Origin: Codonopsis lanceolata
Lineage: Eukaryota; Streptophyta; Magnoliopsida; Asterales; Campanulaceae
DNA: 64,000 bases
Direction of reading: 5' to 3'
Assembly: GCA_013146195.2 (NCBI GenBank)
Contig: CM028378.1
Span: forward strand, 38,896,108-38,960,107
Both the position numbers and the translations under genes were made by a program. Shown here piece by piece: positions 44,930 to 56,070 of the stretch. Each line of letters begins with the position of its first letter. The first letter of the stretch is position 1. A model generated the notes under the pieces. It was not told where the DNA came from and did no database searches. It saw only the letters and a program-made list of their open reading frames with translations.

Positions 44930-45029
44930 NNNNNNNNNNNNNNNNNNNNNNNNNNNNNNNNNNNNNNNNNNNNNNNNNNNNNNNNNNNNNNNNNNNNNNN
45001 NNNNNNNNNNNNNNNNNNNNNNNNNNNNN
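44930..45029. other. Assembly gap, 100 N
   Basis: Exactly 100 Ns, the conventional size for a scaffold gap of unknown length. Sequence on its two sides belongs to different places of one element: the integrase end of copy 1 on the left, the extra-gene leader of copy 2 on the right. Confidence 0.99.
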
Positions 45030-45400
45030 ATAGTAGAATTAAAGAGTAAGAAAAAGCTTACCATTGTTCTTGTAAGGAAGAAGAAGCATATAATAGTTGT
45101 AGAGAGAAAAGCGGGTTGTAGAGAAAGAAGGGTTGGTAGAGAGAGAAAATCGAGAGAGAGGGTTCGTAAAGAATGTTGGAAAGAGCGGTTCAAAGTCTAT
45201 TTAAAGGAAAAAAGTCTTTTAGCGAAAAGTTGTAACTTAATATATTTTCAAAGTAATTAAGAAAATGACTTTTAACCCCTTTGCCTTTTAGAAAACCTTT
45301 TAAAGTTTAATAGGCGGAATAATTGAAGAACTAACTTTGTAGAAGCGAAGAGCTTAAGTCTGTGGATTAGATAGCAAATTAAGTCTGTAGGTTAGTAGAA
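45030..45400 (-). repeat. Second copy of the extra-gene leader region
   Basis: Matches 41455-41830 with scattered differences: the splice donor and ATG (about 45061), the C/T-rich leader, and the TTTAAATAG box near 45200. The rest of the extra gene is missing because the gap cuts it. Confidence 0.85.
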
Positions 45401-46026
45401 GATTAAGTCTGTCGGTATGAAAGAAAACTTGAAAATAGAAATTAAGGCTGTAGGATCAATCATACCAAGATTTCTCCTTAAATAAGCAAACTTGGTTGCA
45501 TCCGGTGGCTTGGTGAGAATATCGGCCATTGATGTTCGGTTGGGCATATTCGAGGCGATGTTACCTTTCCACATGATCTTTGAGGAAGTGATAACGGATA
45601 TCAATGTGCTTTGTCTTTGAGTGCATCAATGGATTCTTTGAGGCGAAATTGCAGAGGTGTTGTCACACATGATTGGACAATTAGCGATCTTTGATGTTGT
45701 AGTCCGTAGTTTCTGCTTCATCCATAGTAGTTGAGAAGCAACATTGGCGGCGGCAATGTGATACGCCTCGGTGGTAGAGTTTGCAAGCGAACCTTGATTT
45801 TGCATGACCATGAGACAAGTCTATTTCCAAGAAATTGACCAGTCCGTGGTGCTTCTTGCTCACTTTGCGGTTGCATAGTGCATCGAGTACTGACTAGATC
45901 GAAGTTGTTGCGTTTTGAATACGGATACCCAGTTGTAGTTGTTGAAACATATCGATGATACGTTTGGCGACAAGCAAATGTGATTCCTTTGGATCTGCTG
46001 AAATCTAGCACAAACCAAAGCGACAA
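45392..46026 (-). pseudogene. Sirevirus RNase H, copy 2, many small indels
   Basis: Broken into four short frames, yet the pieces RNLGMIDPTA, SKIMWKGNIASNMPN, NCPIMCDNTSAIS and a degraded TEAEYIAA-like part follow copy 1 in order. Most breaks coincide with CAG/CTG positions of copy 1. Confidence 0.82.
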
Positions 46027-46034
46027 ACATTATA

Positions 46035-47081
46035 TTAGGTCTTGCGCAATAGGTAAATAAGTGAACCTATGATTCCTCGATACTTGGTCACGTTCTCTTG
46101 CTTTCCCTTTTCATCTTTGTCAAGATGGCAGTCGGTAGACATTGGAGTCTCGAATCCTTTTTCTAAATCAAGACCAAATTTCTTGATGAGTTCCTTTGCA
46201 TATTTGGTTTGGCTGATAAAGATCCCGTCTGAAGTCTGTTGAATCTGCAGTCTTAGAAAGTAGGTGAGCTCTCCCGTCATGCTCGTCTCAAACTTGCTTT
46301 GCATCGGCTTCTCGAATCTTTTGCACGAGGCTTTGATTGTAGATCCAAGATAATGTCATCACGTAGATTTGTACGAGGAAGAGAATGACCTGTCTTTAGG
46401 ATGAACAGAGTTGTGTCTATTCTTCCTCTCACAAATCCTTGTTCAATTAAAAACTTGGATAGAGTTTCATACCAAGCTCTGGGAGCTTGTTTCAGGCCAT
46501 AGAGTGTTTTCTTGAGTCGGTACACTTGATCATGTTTGTCTTGGATGACAAAACACGGAGGTTGTTCAACATATCTTTGTTTCTTGAAGATCACCATTGA
46601 GAAGGCATTCTTCATATCCATCGATATACTTTGAAGTCCATGAGCGAAGCATAGGCTAGAAAGAGTTTGATTGCCTCTAATCGGCAACATGAGCAAATGT
46701 TTCATCGAAGTCAATTCCTTCTTCCTGTCGGTAGCCTTGAGCAACCAATCTAGCTTTGTTTCTGGTGACGTTTCCATCTTCATCTTTTTTGTCCCTGAAT
46801 ACCCACTTGGTGCCTATAACTAGATGGCCAGTAGGTCTTTGAACTAAGCTCCACACTTTGCATCTTTCAAATTGGTTCAGCTCTTCTTGTATAGCTTCAA
46901 TCCAGTAATGGTCTTCGATAGCTTCATCAATCTTCTTTGGCTCAATTTCAGACACGAATGCGAATGCAAACATAGTCTCATTTCGAACTTTATTTCTCGT
47001 ACGAACTCCTGAGTTGAGATCACCAATGATTTGAGAGATAGGGTGATCTCTTGTTTCAATAATAAGCGGGAGGAAGATCAC
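46035..47081 (-). pseudogene. Sirevirus reverse transcriptase, copy 2
   Basis: Three frames (47081-46677, 46783-46277, 46304-46035) together cover RT from the linker end (NSGVRTRNKVRNETMFAF) to the region before RNase H. The Trp codon that is a stop in copy 1 is present here. The YVDD catalytic region (about 46345-46375) is garbled by small deletions, and the frame breaks at about 46680 and 46290. Confidence 0.85.
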
Positions 47082-47089
47082 TTCGGTAA

Positions 47090-48505
47090 GTTCTTCCTTA
47101 ACGAATGCGGAGAAGGTAGAAGGAGATTCACCAAAATCGGGTTACGAAGAGATAGGATCTTCAGGACCTTCATTTTCGGTGAACAAGAAGGATGAGTGAT
47201 ATGCAAAGGTGTTTGGGGTAGAACAGAAGAGATGGGTTCGAGGGTCAACAGAAGGGTTGGGCAGGTACCAGCCGAGAGTTGAAGTCTGCTAGTGCACGAT
47301 TAAGCGAAGCGAGGCGGAAGAGTCTGCAGGTTGGAGGATTCGAGGTGGAGAAGAAGTAGAAGCTTTATTTGTACTGTCTCAATATCATCGGAATCATCGG
47401 CAACATTCGAACCTTCGAGGCTCTAATAAATCATATTCATCAAAAGTAACATGCCTTGATTCTAAGATTTTCAAAGATGTTTTGTTAAATATGCGAAATG
47501 CTTTTGAATGTTTGGAATAGCCCAGAAAAATTCCTTCGTATGATTTTGAATCAAATTTGCCTCTATATTCTTTTCCATTATATAGAATAAAACATTTACA
47601 ACCGAAGATTTTGAAAAATCCTATGTTTGGGGCTCTTCCTCTCCATATTTCATATGGAGTTTTGTTAGATAACTTGTTTACCAGGGATCTATTCTGGGTA
47701 AAACATGCAAAGTTAACAGCTTACTTGAAGTTTAAGTCTTGCTTACGCCAACATAGTTCTTCTTTGCTTCAATGAGTGTTACGTTCTTCCGTTCGGCTAC
47801 ACCATTTTGTTGAGGAGTTCGGCAGCACGAGAAATTGTGGCGATCACATGGTCATCACAATATCTTTCAACACCGTTGTTCTTGAATTCGGTGTCGTTAT
47901 GTCGATCGATGTCACTAATGTCTTCAAGCTTTTGGGTTTGAAGTCTTCGAAAGCGGTGACGAGATCATATGTCTCATCTTTTGAAGTCATTGTTTCGATC
48001 GGGTGAACCTTGAGTAGTCATCAACTACTACAAGTGTATACTTGTCTCGGAGATCTTGGTGTAGTGATTGGTCGAAGAGATCTAAATGTAGAAGTTGAAG
48101 AGGTGCAGTCGTAGACATGACGGACTTTATTTTGAAGGAAGACTTGGAAAGTTTTCCTAATTGGCAAGCTTTGCAACTTCGTCATGGTCGGAGGACACCG
48201 TAGTGTAGACCTTTGACAAGCCCATCTTTGGAGAGCTTGGAGAGGTACTTGAAGTTGAGGTGACTAAGACGCTTATGCCAAAGCCAACTGTTGTTGCGAA
48301 TGTTGTTGGCAACTAGGCAAAGGCTGGAGGATCTTCCTAGAAGGTTTAAGTCCACGACATAGACGTTTCCTTGTCTATTGCCGGTCAGTAAAGTTGAGAA
48401 GGATTCATGATCTTTGATGAGACATTGGTTAGAGGAGAAATGGCAGATGAGTCCTTTGTCGCAGAATTGGGATATGCTCAGTAGATTATACTTTAAGCCA
48501 TTCAC
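47090..48505 (-). pseudogene. Sirevirus pre-integrase and integrase, copy 2
   Basis: 48505-48182 holds the pre-integrase domain: YNLLSISQFCDKGLICHFSS, then LWHKRLSHLNFKYLSKLSKD. Below that the integrase survives only as pieces out of frame with each other, with the NGVAERKN-type region near 47790-47815 and TLIEAKKNYVGVS-like residues near 47760. Frameshifts are dense between 47100 and 48180. Confidence 0.8.
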
Positions 48506-48599
48506 TAGAGAAACTTTGTTGATGGAGAGATTTCCTCTAGTGATTGAGCCATACCCAATTGTTTTCCCTCTTGCATTGTCGCCGAAAAATCACCATAGG

Positions 48600-49853
48600 A
48601 CCTTTAGCTTGACTATATCGAGAGAAGACTTACACGTTCCATGTCATGTGTCTTGAACAACCACTATCAAGGTACCAGATGTCCTTATCTTCTGAATCTA
48701 TAGCCATGAAGCAGACCTGAAAAAGATCAAAGAAACAAGGTCCCCTTTATTTTCTTTTGGGTCCTGAGGATTAGCAATCTTTTGGAACCCATACACACTT
48801 GCAGAACTAGGTCTCTCAGTTTGAAACCTTGAGACGATGGGGCGGATGGCTAAGCAGAGAATAGCAAAGATAAAAGTTCCACGGAGGACTGTCATTAGCT
48901 TTAGCTGTAGAGTGCTTGTGACATTCCTTATTCTCAACAGTAGTCTTGGGTTCAGCTTGCTTGTTGACGGTAGACTTAATTGGTTTCTGTTGAACCTTCC
49001 TTGATTTGTTACCAGCAGACTTAGCCTTGGCTGGTATGTTGTTAACCTTTTTAGGAGGATTTGGTAGAATACTTTTAAGTTTATAGTCAACTAATTTAGG
49101 TGCCTTAGCCGTTTCATAGACAAACTTGATACGTACCAGCAGAGATTTCGTAGGTCTACCGCCAGCAGACTTTGCCTTGGCAGAGCTGTTGTCGGTAGAC
49201 TTTGATTTCTCTACCGTTCCTTTCTCAAGCTTCTCATTAGAAGCAATTTCTTTGGCTTTCCCTTTCTGAGCCTTGGGGTAAACGTATGGTACATTAGTAT
49301 AACCAAGTTCATGTTTACCCTTGTTTCCGAAAGTCTGTTTTGAGAAGGAAGTATCATAAGCAGTCTCGGAGGTTTCACATTTCTCCGTGACAGAAGAGTA
49401 TGCCGAACTGGGCTCATCATTATAACCTAAGCCAGATTTATCTCCATTGGGCTTTTGGCTTGAATGGATTCCTTCAAAGGTTTCCTTAGAGTTGTTCCAG
49501 GAGTCGATTGTCTTTTGCAAGGCAATCTTCTCTAGCTCTAGCCCTTTGATGTGCTTAGTAAGGCAATCAACTTTGTCACAAAGGAATTTGTTTTCTCCTT
49601 TTAGCTTGATACTTTCCTGTTGATAGCTATTGAGAGTTTGAATCTCAGCTGCCAGAGATTTCTCAGCAACAAGCTTCTCATAGTTCTTAGCGAGTTTTAC
49701 ATAGGTTACTCTAAAGGAATTGAACTCTTCAAGCATGATTATCCTTGAGCAATTCTTCCTTACTGAAATTTTCACAATTGATCTCACCTTTATCGAAGGG
49801 ATTTGGTGAGATTTCGACTTCATGTTCAGAGTCATAGGTAGGGCCTGAATCAT
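48600..49853 (-). pseudogene. Sirevirus Gag tail and protease
   Basis: The frame 49853-48816 (345 codons) is a long helical Gag tail (KLAKNYEKLVAEKSLAAEIQ, LKGENKFLCDKVDCLTKHIK) followed by Lys/Ser/Pro-rich repeats around AKAKSAGG and AKAKSAGN. Long coiled-coil Gag extensions of this sort are usual in Sireviruses. Further down, in another frame (about 48715-48650), is DKDIWYLDSGCSRHMTW, the DSG protease active site. Confidence 0.88.
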
Positions 49854-50029
49854 GAGCTATTAAGCATATGTTAGCTTGCTCACAATCGTCCTCTTCCTCT
49901 TATGAATCAGTCTCAGACCATGTAGCAACCTGTTTTTCTTCAATATCTTCAGCCAGCATACCTTTATGTTTTTGAAATTTCTTATACTGAGGCTTTCGGT
50001 ATGCTTGAATTTTGGCTTTGGATATTTAG

Positions 50030-50065
50030 AGGCGAAGTGACGGGTTTTCTACGGTTATAACACAC
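50030..50065 (-). pseudogene. Damaged CCHC knuckle of Sirevirus Gag
   Basis: The minus-strand reading LVCYN-RKP-FASKYPKPKF lies where a C-x2-C-x4-H-x4-C knuckle is expected between the UBN2 region and the Gag tail. The second Cys and the Gly-His are lost at two places where the + strand reads ACGG and ACGGG. Confidence 0.6.
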
Positions 50066-50075
50066 AAGTTCTTCG

Positions 50076-50962
50076 TTAGATGAGCTTTCGCGATTTTTCT
50101 AAAGAGGCTTGTGTGTCCTTCCTTCCATATTTTGCAAACTTTTTGAAACGTTTTACAAACATAGCAAATTGTTCATCTGAAAGAAAATCGTTTTCACTGG
50201 AAGAAGTAGAAGGTTTGTTATCAACTGGAGTTTCTTCTTGTACCATGGCAGGCAAGGACACAATTTTGAATTGTTTGTCCTGTCTAGAGCTTGATTAACT
50301 TCGAGCTCATAAACCTTTAAACTTGCGTAAAGACTACGGAGAGTCATTTGGTTTAAGTTCTTAGATTCTTTCATGGCAGTGGTCTTAGCATGCCACAGAC
50401 TACATAAAAAGCCTAGAAATCTCATATTCATTTCTTTTTTGTCATAAGTTTTACCAAGAGAAAAGCAATTATTTATTACCTCACTGAAGCGATCGTATGC
50501 TTGTCTCAAGGTTTCCTTGGGATCCTTCTTGAAGGAGTCGAACTGCTAGAGGAAGGTATACTTTCTGTTGTCTCTTGTGTCTTGGTCTCCTTCCAAGTAT
50601 TCGATAAGAGCCTCCCATATTTCTTTTGCAGAAGTACACCGGATCACTTGTTGGTAAGTGTTGGTGTCTAGTGAGCTAGTTATGATGTTGATGGCTTTGC
50701 TGTCTAGCTCTACTAGTTTTCTATCGTCCTCTGTCCATTCAAATTCTTCTTTGGGTACCTCAGCAGGATTTCCAGTGATGAATGCCAGAAGATTTGCCTT
50801 CATTGGTACATGACGTCCTGCTAGTACACATTTCCATAACCTGTTGTCAATATAATTCATAAAGCGCATTACCTTATCCTTCCAAACATCGAAATGGTCT
50901 TCGTCCAATATTGGGACGTGGTTCGCATTTGATGTAGGTAGCATGTAGTGTGTTTGTGCCAT
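50076..50962 (-). pseudogene. Sirevirus Gag, UBN2 domain
   Basis: Starts MAQTHYMLPTSNANHVPILD, then DHFDVWKDKVMRFM, KEIWEALIEYLEGD, and in the same frame after a TAG near 50546 continues with LRQAYDRFSEVINN, the Gag capsid-type domain. A frameshift at about 50265 shifts the last part (SLPAMVQEETPVDN to 50076). It starts 55 bp past the primer site. Confidence 0.9.
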
Positions 50963-51017
50963 TGGATCGTGTCTCTCAAGAGTTTAATCTTGGAAAAACT
51001 AGTTTTCGAAGAGTTAA

Positions 51018-51029
51018 GCTCTGATACCA
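51018..51029 (-). other. Primer binding site of the Sirevirus
   Basis: TGGTATCAGAGC on the minus strand, the tRNA-iMet complement, two bases inside the 5'LTR boundary. Confidence 0.95.
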
Positions 51030-51031
51030 AT

Positions 51032-51877
51032 TGTTAGAAAGGGCACAATAATAAGCTAGAGGGGGGGGGGTTGAATAACCTATTATACACTTAAAACTTT
51101 TAGTATAAATTCCTAAAACAAGCACTTGCAATCTATTGAAAAGATTGAAGTAGCGGACGTCTTGAAAGGAAGACAGTTTAAATCTACCAGTGAAGCACTG
51201 CCGGTAGACTTTGCTGAATACTCAAGTCTACTGTTTGAAGCGATAAGTAAAGAGAAATGAAATAATAGAGCAGTAAACAACATTAATGAAGGAACACAAG
51301 TATTTTGAGATGGTTCGCACTATAAAGAGTGCTACGTCCACCACCAAGGCAGTCAACCTTGGATTTAAATGTACACTATATTTTCCACTAGTTCTATTAC
51401 AAAGAATTCCAATGGTTGTGAATAGCGTGTACAAACTTGTGCTCGTTTCATATTTGCCTCGTGCTACTTGTACAAAATTTGACTTGTATTTGGGGGTTGG
51501 GAATTGAATATATGGACAAACAGAATATTCAATGGTGCAAAAGAATAGAATAAGGAACAACAATAAGAAGCAAAAGATAAAGTGTTGATGTAGATCTTCT
51601 TTGTTGTTGTTGAGTACTTCGTTGATCAGTTTATGATCTCTTGAATGCACTGAGTATATAAGACTTTATGTTGTTTGAGAGATTCAAAGCATTGTTTTCT
51701 TCAGTCTTTAATGACAGTATTTATAGTTGGGGCATTCTTGAGACCGTTTGGAGAAGACGAAGAGTAACAACTCTATTAGGTTGAATGCATTAAATACAAG
51801 GAGCTGACTTTGTAGATTTCGTCTTCACTGATACTGAGTAGGGAATGGTGAAGAGTTGTTGCAGCAATTGGTAGGTG
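51032..51877 (-). repeat. 5' LTR of the Sirevirus, truncated
   Basis: Aligns with 36783-37583 of the 3'LTR, including the TATA box region near 51715-51727, and contains about 45 bp near 51415-51470 that the 3' copy lacks. Similarity stops abruptly after GGTAGGTG at 51877. About 450 bp of upstream U3 are missing, and with them the element's outer boundary and TSD. Confidence 0.9.
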
Positions 51878-53188
51878 TTGATCGTAATGTTGTTTAAACA
51901 ATATAAACTACCTTTTTACAAGGCAAAGCTACTGAGATTTGTAACTAGTAAGATTTATGAATGTAACGAAGTATTAGGTTTGAAACTCAATTGAATACGA
52001 AGAACCAAGTCACAAGCGATGTTAATTATCATAGATTGAAAAATAACAAAATACGACCACAAAGTCATTCAATCCTCAACCAAAGGAAATGCAAACTATC
52101 TTTTTACAGGGCATAGCTAGTGAGATTTGTAGCTAGAGGGTTATTTACAAAAGTATCAGGTTTGAATTTGAAGCCACAATTGGTACCACTTCAAAAATTG
52201 ACTGAGACTGCGGGATGTCAATTAGTAAGTTAGGGCTTTTATAATCTTCGCAAACGCCATACAAAAAAAAAGTAAATTAGTAAATAATTAGGGATTTCAG
52301 ACGATGAAAGAGACATGGAGAAAACATACCTATTTGATATTAAAGAGAATGCCTCGTGATTTTGGCCCGAGTAAAGGGAATGAGAGATGTATTGTATCGG
52401 TGAGCAAATGTTTGTGTGTGAGTTTGATTGTGTGCCTATGTATATGTCTGTATGATATAGATATGCGTGTGCGTCTTCAACGAAACATATAAATAAATGG
52501 AATTAGATGTAGGCACAAACGAAAAAGCATTGGGCGACATACCTAACGGGAAAGGTAGCGTTGGAGGAAGAGAATGAGCGAGTGAGCAAGAGGCGGAATC
52601 CATCAATCTGCAAGAGAGGGGAGAGCTACGTTGTTTCATCAAAGAGAGAGAGAGAGGGAGAGAGAGGAGAGTGACATACCTAGTAGCGTTAGAGGAAGAG
52701 AGCAAGTTGTGAGATGCATAATCCATTAATATGCGAGAGAGGGGGGAGTTACATTGTTTCATCAAAGAGAAAGAGATAGAGAGAGGAGGGGTAAACCAAC
52801 TGTTGGGGGCGTAAGGAATCAGAATGGGTGGGGAAATCAAAGGGTTTTGCCAGGGTTTAAATTTAAACATGGAAATTGACATTTTCAAGGCAGGGTACAA
52901 TTTTCTAACCAAACAGAATATGTCTGTTTTTGGCAAGTGTATTTTAGCGAGATTTTACTATAGTTTAAATACTTCCTATAATTCTTCAAAAAATGACCAC
53001 TAAGGGGAAAAGAGAAGCGAGAGGAAAAAAACAAACCATTAAGGGCATAGTTGGTAAGTGTTGTTCTAGCTTACCAATAGGTATCAAATTTGAATTATGA
53101 GAATGCATCTATGTTAAAACCTAAACGATCAGGAGAAAGAAAACAATAGAATGGGATACATAAAAATTGTAATAATAGTTAAACATGT
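51878..53188. other. Unassigned region right of the Sirevirus, with tandem duplications
   Basis: A diverged 185-bp duplication (about 51900-52080 and 52085-52200) shares ACTA(C/T)CTTTTTACA-GGCA. A 138-bp duplication (52535-52790) is listed separately. The 166-codon minus frame at 52436-52936 exists because of the latter and has no recognised domain. Confidence 0.5.
52535..52790. repeat. Two-unit tandem duplication of about 138 bp
   Basis: Both units run GACATACCTA-GTAGCGTT, GAGGAAGAGA, CGAGAGAGG-GGAG-TAC, TTGTTTCATCAAAGAGA and a GA-rich tail (units start 52535 and 52673). Confidence 0.85.
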
Positions 53189-53396
53189 AATCCATTTGTC
53201 TCTAAATTATTGTCATATTTGACCCTACATGAAAAACAATTTATTTGATTATTAATATTGATATAAAATATATTTTCCTTTAAAATTTGTGTATGTGGCC
53301 CAAAAAAAAAAAAATGAGTAAGAAAAAGAAAACTTGACAAATAAGTGTATTTTTTGGGAAGAAAATGAACATTAATTTAGAGGTGGGATTAAAGTA
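53189..53396. mobile_element. Stowaway-like MITE
   Basis: Left ATCCATTTGTCTCTAAATTA and right (reverse complement) CTTTAATCCCACCTCTAAAT pair imperfectly with TA near both ends. The right boundary is approximate. Confidence 0.5.
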
Positions 53397-53786
53397 AAGG
53401 AAAGTAAAAAAAAAAGTGAAGCATTGTTCGGGCAGATAATACTCTTACCAGATACCAGGCCCCCAATCAACAAGAGTCGTCAAAGACACTGGTAAAACCT
53501 ATCCAAATCAAAGAAATAAATGTACGGGAATAGTAGTATACCCAAACATAAAAATATTTTACCGGAAAAATAGCAGTTTTGATTCCGCTGATAATAAAAG
53601 ACGGTAATCTTCTGTTGTTTTGGATCATTTTGGCTTCAACGCTTTCAACGGCAGACATTTAAACCAATTCGTAAAATTATCACAAACTTAATCATCTAAC
53701 ATTCCAACTCTAACACTAAAACTCATAAAATATCACAAGCTTGAACTTATAATATCATTTACCATTCTCAAACAGATGAATCATCG

Positions 53787-54012
53787 TACTCCATTCATTT
53801 CTAAAAAAATATCTTATTTGACGGGGCACACGGTTTAAAAAAAACCAATTGACTCTATTATATATGTTGGTGTAATATATAATTTTCTTTAAACCTCATG
53901 TGTATGCGACTCATATTAATAATATGAAGAAAAAGTAAGTACAAAGTGGTAAAAAATTTTTTTTTTACAAAAAAGGAAAATTTGGAAACAAAACATTTTT
54001 TTAGGAATAGGC
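53787..54012. mobile_element. Stowaway-like MITE, related to 22111-22373
   Basis: Left CTCCATTCATTTCTAAAAAA then GGGGCACACGGTTTAAAAAA, like the copy at 22111. The right end contains TTTTTTTAGGAATAGGCG, the loose inverse of the left. Ends approximate. Confidence 0.5.
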
Positions 54013-54033
54013 GAAAAAAGAAGGGTGATAACC

Positions 54034-54385
54034 AATTCAAAATTGTGCTTCATGATTTACTTTTTTATTTCAATTCAAAATTGTGCATCGAAATTTTCTG
54101 CATGGGGATCCAATTTGTGCGTCCCAAATCCAAAATTGTGTATCAAGATTTACTTTTATATTCTAATTTCAAATTGTGCATCGATTTTTCTACATGAGGA
54201 ATCCCAGTTTTTGCATCGTAAATCCAAAATTATGTAACATGATTTACTTATATATTATAATCTCAAATTATGCATCGGGATTTTTCTCCATGTGAAATCA
54301 AGTTTTTGCATGCAAATATAAAATTATGCAACATGATTTATTTATGTATTATAATTCCAAATTATGCATCGCAAATCCATAATTG
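54034..54385. repeat. About 95-bp tandem repeat, 3.7 units
   Basis: Units begin near 54034, 54129, 54224 and 54318, each TCCAAAATT(G/A)TGTA-CATGATTTA, then CAAATT(G/A)TGCATCG. Strongly AT-rich; the frames that cross it are artefacts of the repeat. Confidence 0.75.
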
Positions 54386-55866
54386 TGCATCGATACCAGA
54401 CCAAACGATGCATTATGATTCACAGATGATTATCGTGATTCAAAATTGATACATCACAATTCAAAAAGTTGTCTAGCAACGAACAAGTTCATGTTGAGGC
54501 ATTTCATCCAACAGTTCACATGCATAGTAATACCCACAAAGTGAATCTATTTTGAATCTCACACACAAATATAATGAAGAAAAAGAATAATAAAATTTTA
54601 AGATTTTTGAAAAATTGTAGATTTAAAAAAGAAAAGAAAAATGTTGCAAACTGAGAAAGAAAAAAAAATGAAAAAATGGGTATTGCGTATGTGTATCCGA
54701 TGGCAGTGGGGAAAAAAAGAATGGAGAGAAGAGGGAGGTGAGGATGCGGGAGAGAGAAGGAATCAAAAAAAAAAAAAAGAGAGGAGGGAGAGTTGGTGGG
54801 TGGTGGGGAGAGAAGAAGAAAATAATGCTTGAAACAGAGGACGCTACCTATGGTAATGTTTTTTTACTGGTTCAATGGAAGGAAAGAAATCGATATTTAA
54901 AGAAGAATTTAATGATAATAGACTTTTATGAGAAAAAAATAGGAGGTAATTATGCGAAAATACACCAAAGATCGGTCTGCAATTTATCCAAAAATAAGTA
55001 AAATAAGTTTAGAAACCGATGAGTATTATTCATATCTAGATTAAATAAAGTAGAAAGAAAATTTCTTATAAACCATCAGCCATCAAATCTATCTAGAATA
55101 AAGTAGAAAAAGAAGGTTGAAATTACTTAATAGTCCATTATGACTTCTGAGTTGTTTAAGAAAAAATTATGATTGGTCTAATTTTTAAAGTTTTGAACCA
55201 CTTTACATGTTTATATTTTTTCATAATTGGAAAAGGCAATACATGTAAGTATCTTATTTTATACATCGTCATGCATTTTTGTAGTTATAAAAAAATTATA
55301 AAAATGTAAAGCGGTTCAAAATTATCTAGAAAGGGCGGGTCAAATTTCTCCTTTAATCAAGTCAAACCAGTTAGGTTGTTTGTTCAGCATCTTTGGGCCC
55401 AATTTTCTCATCCCCAGCCCAAAGTCCAGTGAAAGTGTGAAACATGTTCATTTCAACCTTTTGTACGTACTTTTTGGAGCTCAAGTAGTTTTTCTATTTA
55501 TTTATTAGGATTAATATATTGGGTAAAATTCTGGCCGATCCATTCTCCAAAAAATTTAACGTTAAAATTACACCGTTCTTTTTTTCAACCACAAAATAAC
55601 ATTTTTCGAAATATTGTTATGAAAATATCATCGTCTCCTTCAACATCTCCGACAACAATTCACCCAAATCCTTCAACAATTTTTAGGATGCAAATCGTCT
55701 CCGTTCTTCCCACCTTCCTCATTTCAATTTGGAAGAATCTTCCAGACTTGTTCTCTTCCCTCACCTTTTTACCTTTCGTTTTTTTCCAGATATTATTTCG
55801 AAAGTTTGATGCTTCCTTCAACAAATCCCACATGCACCCACAATAACTCCCTGTATAAGAGTACTG
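54386..55866. other. Intergenic, no gene recognised
   Basis: AT-rich, with A/G-rich stretches at 54640-54830 that create Lys/Glu-rich chance frames. GGGTAAAATTCTGGCCGATC near 55520 resembles (inverted) GACCGGTCAGAATTTACCCC near 32010. Confidence 0.5.
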
Positions 55867-55867
55867 C

Positions 55868-56050
55868 CAGGCCCGGTTTTGGAGGGGTTCAACATGCCCG
55901 ACGGGACAGGGCCCAATTTTATAGATGTAGGCTAATATTTATTGTATATAAAATAAATAACGTATTGGAAGTTCACAAATATTTCTTTGGCTTAATGGAT
56001 TGGTAGAGATAATGAAGTAGAGGTCTTTGGTTCAAATCCCACCAGTGTTA
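55868..56050 (+). mobile_element. Left end of a hAT-like element with a tRNA-like stretch
   Basis: CAGGCCCGGTTTTGGAGGGG with GGGCCCAATTTTA further in resembles the inverted right tip at 16410-16458. It is followed by GGATTGGTAGAGATAATGAA and GGTTCAAATCCCACC (about 55996-56045), like tRNA A and B boxes. No matching right end was found. Confidence 0.45.
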
Positions 56051-56070
56051 TTTTTGGTTTTTTCTTTTTG

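Larger units (their letters stand above)
36783..51877 (-). mobile_element. Sirevirus-type Copia retrotransposon with an extra 3' gene
   Basis: Minus-strand order: truncated 5'LTR (51877-51032), primer site, gag with a long coiled-coil tail, protease, integrase, RT, RNase H, [100-N gap], a second copy of integrase-RT-RNase H, an extra gene, polypurine tract, 3'LTR (38035-36783). The RT phrases [20 protein letters not shown] and YVDDIIFG, a separate gene between pol and the 3'LTR, and the purine tract GGAGGAGAT fit the Sirevirus (SIRE) lineage. The element is not functional: stops, frameshifts and a truncated 5'LTR are present. Part of the damage in 44150-48650 may be sequencing error. Confidence 0.92.

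Noticed and set aside
52436..52936. 166-codon minus-strand frame
   Set aside because: It lies over a 138-bp tandem duplication and GA-rich runs; the protein repeats itself and shows no domain.
54641..55001. Lys/Glu-rich frames
   Set aside because: They follow from A/G-rich low-complexity DNA.
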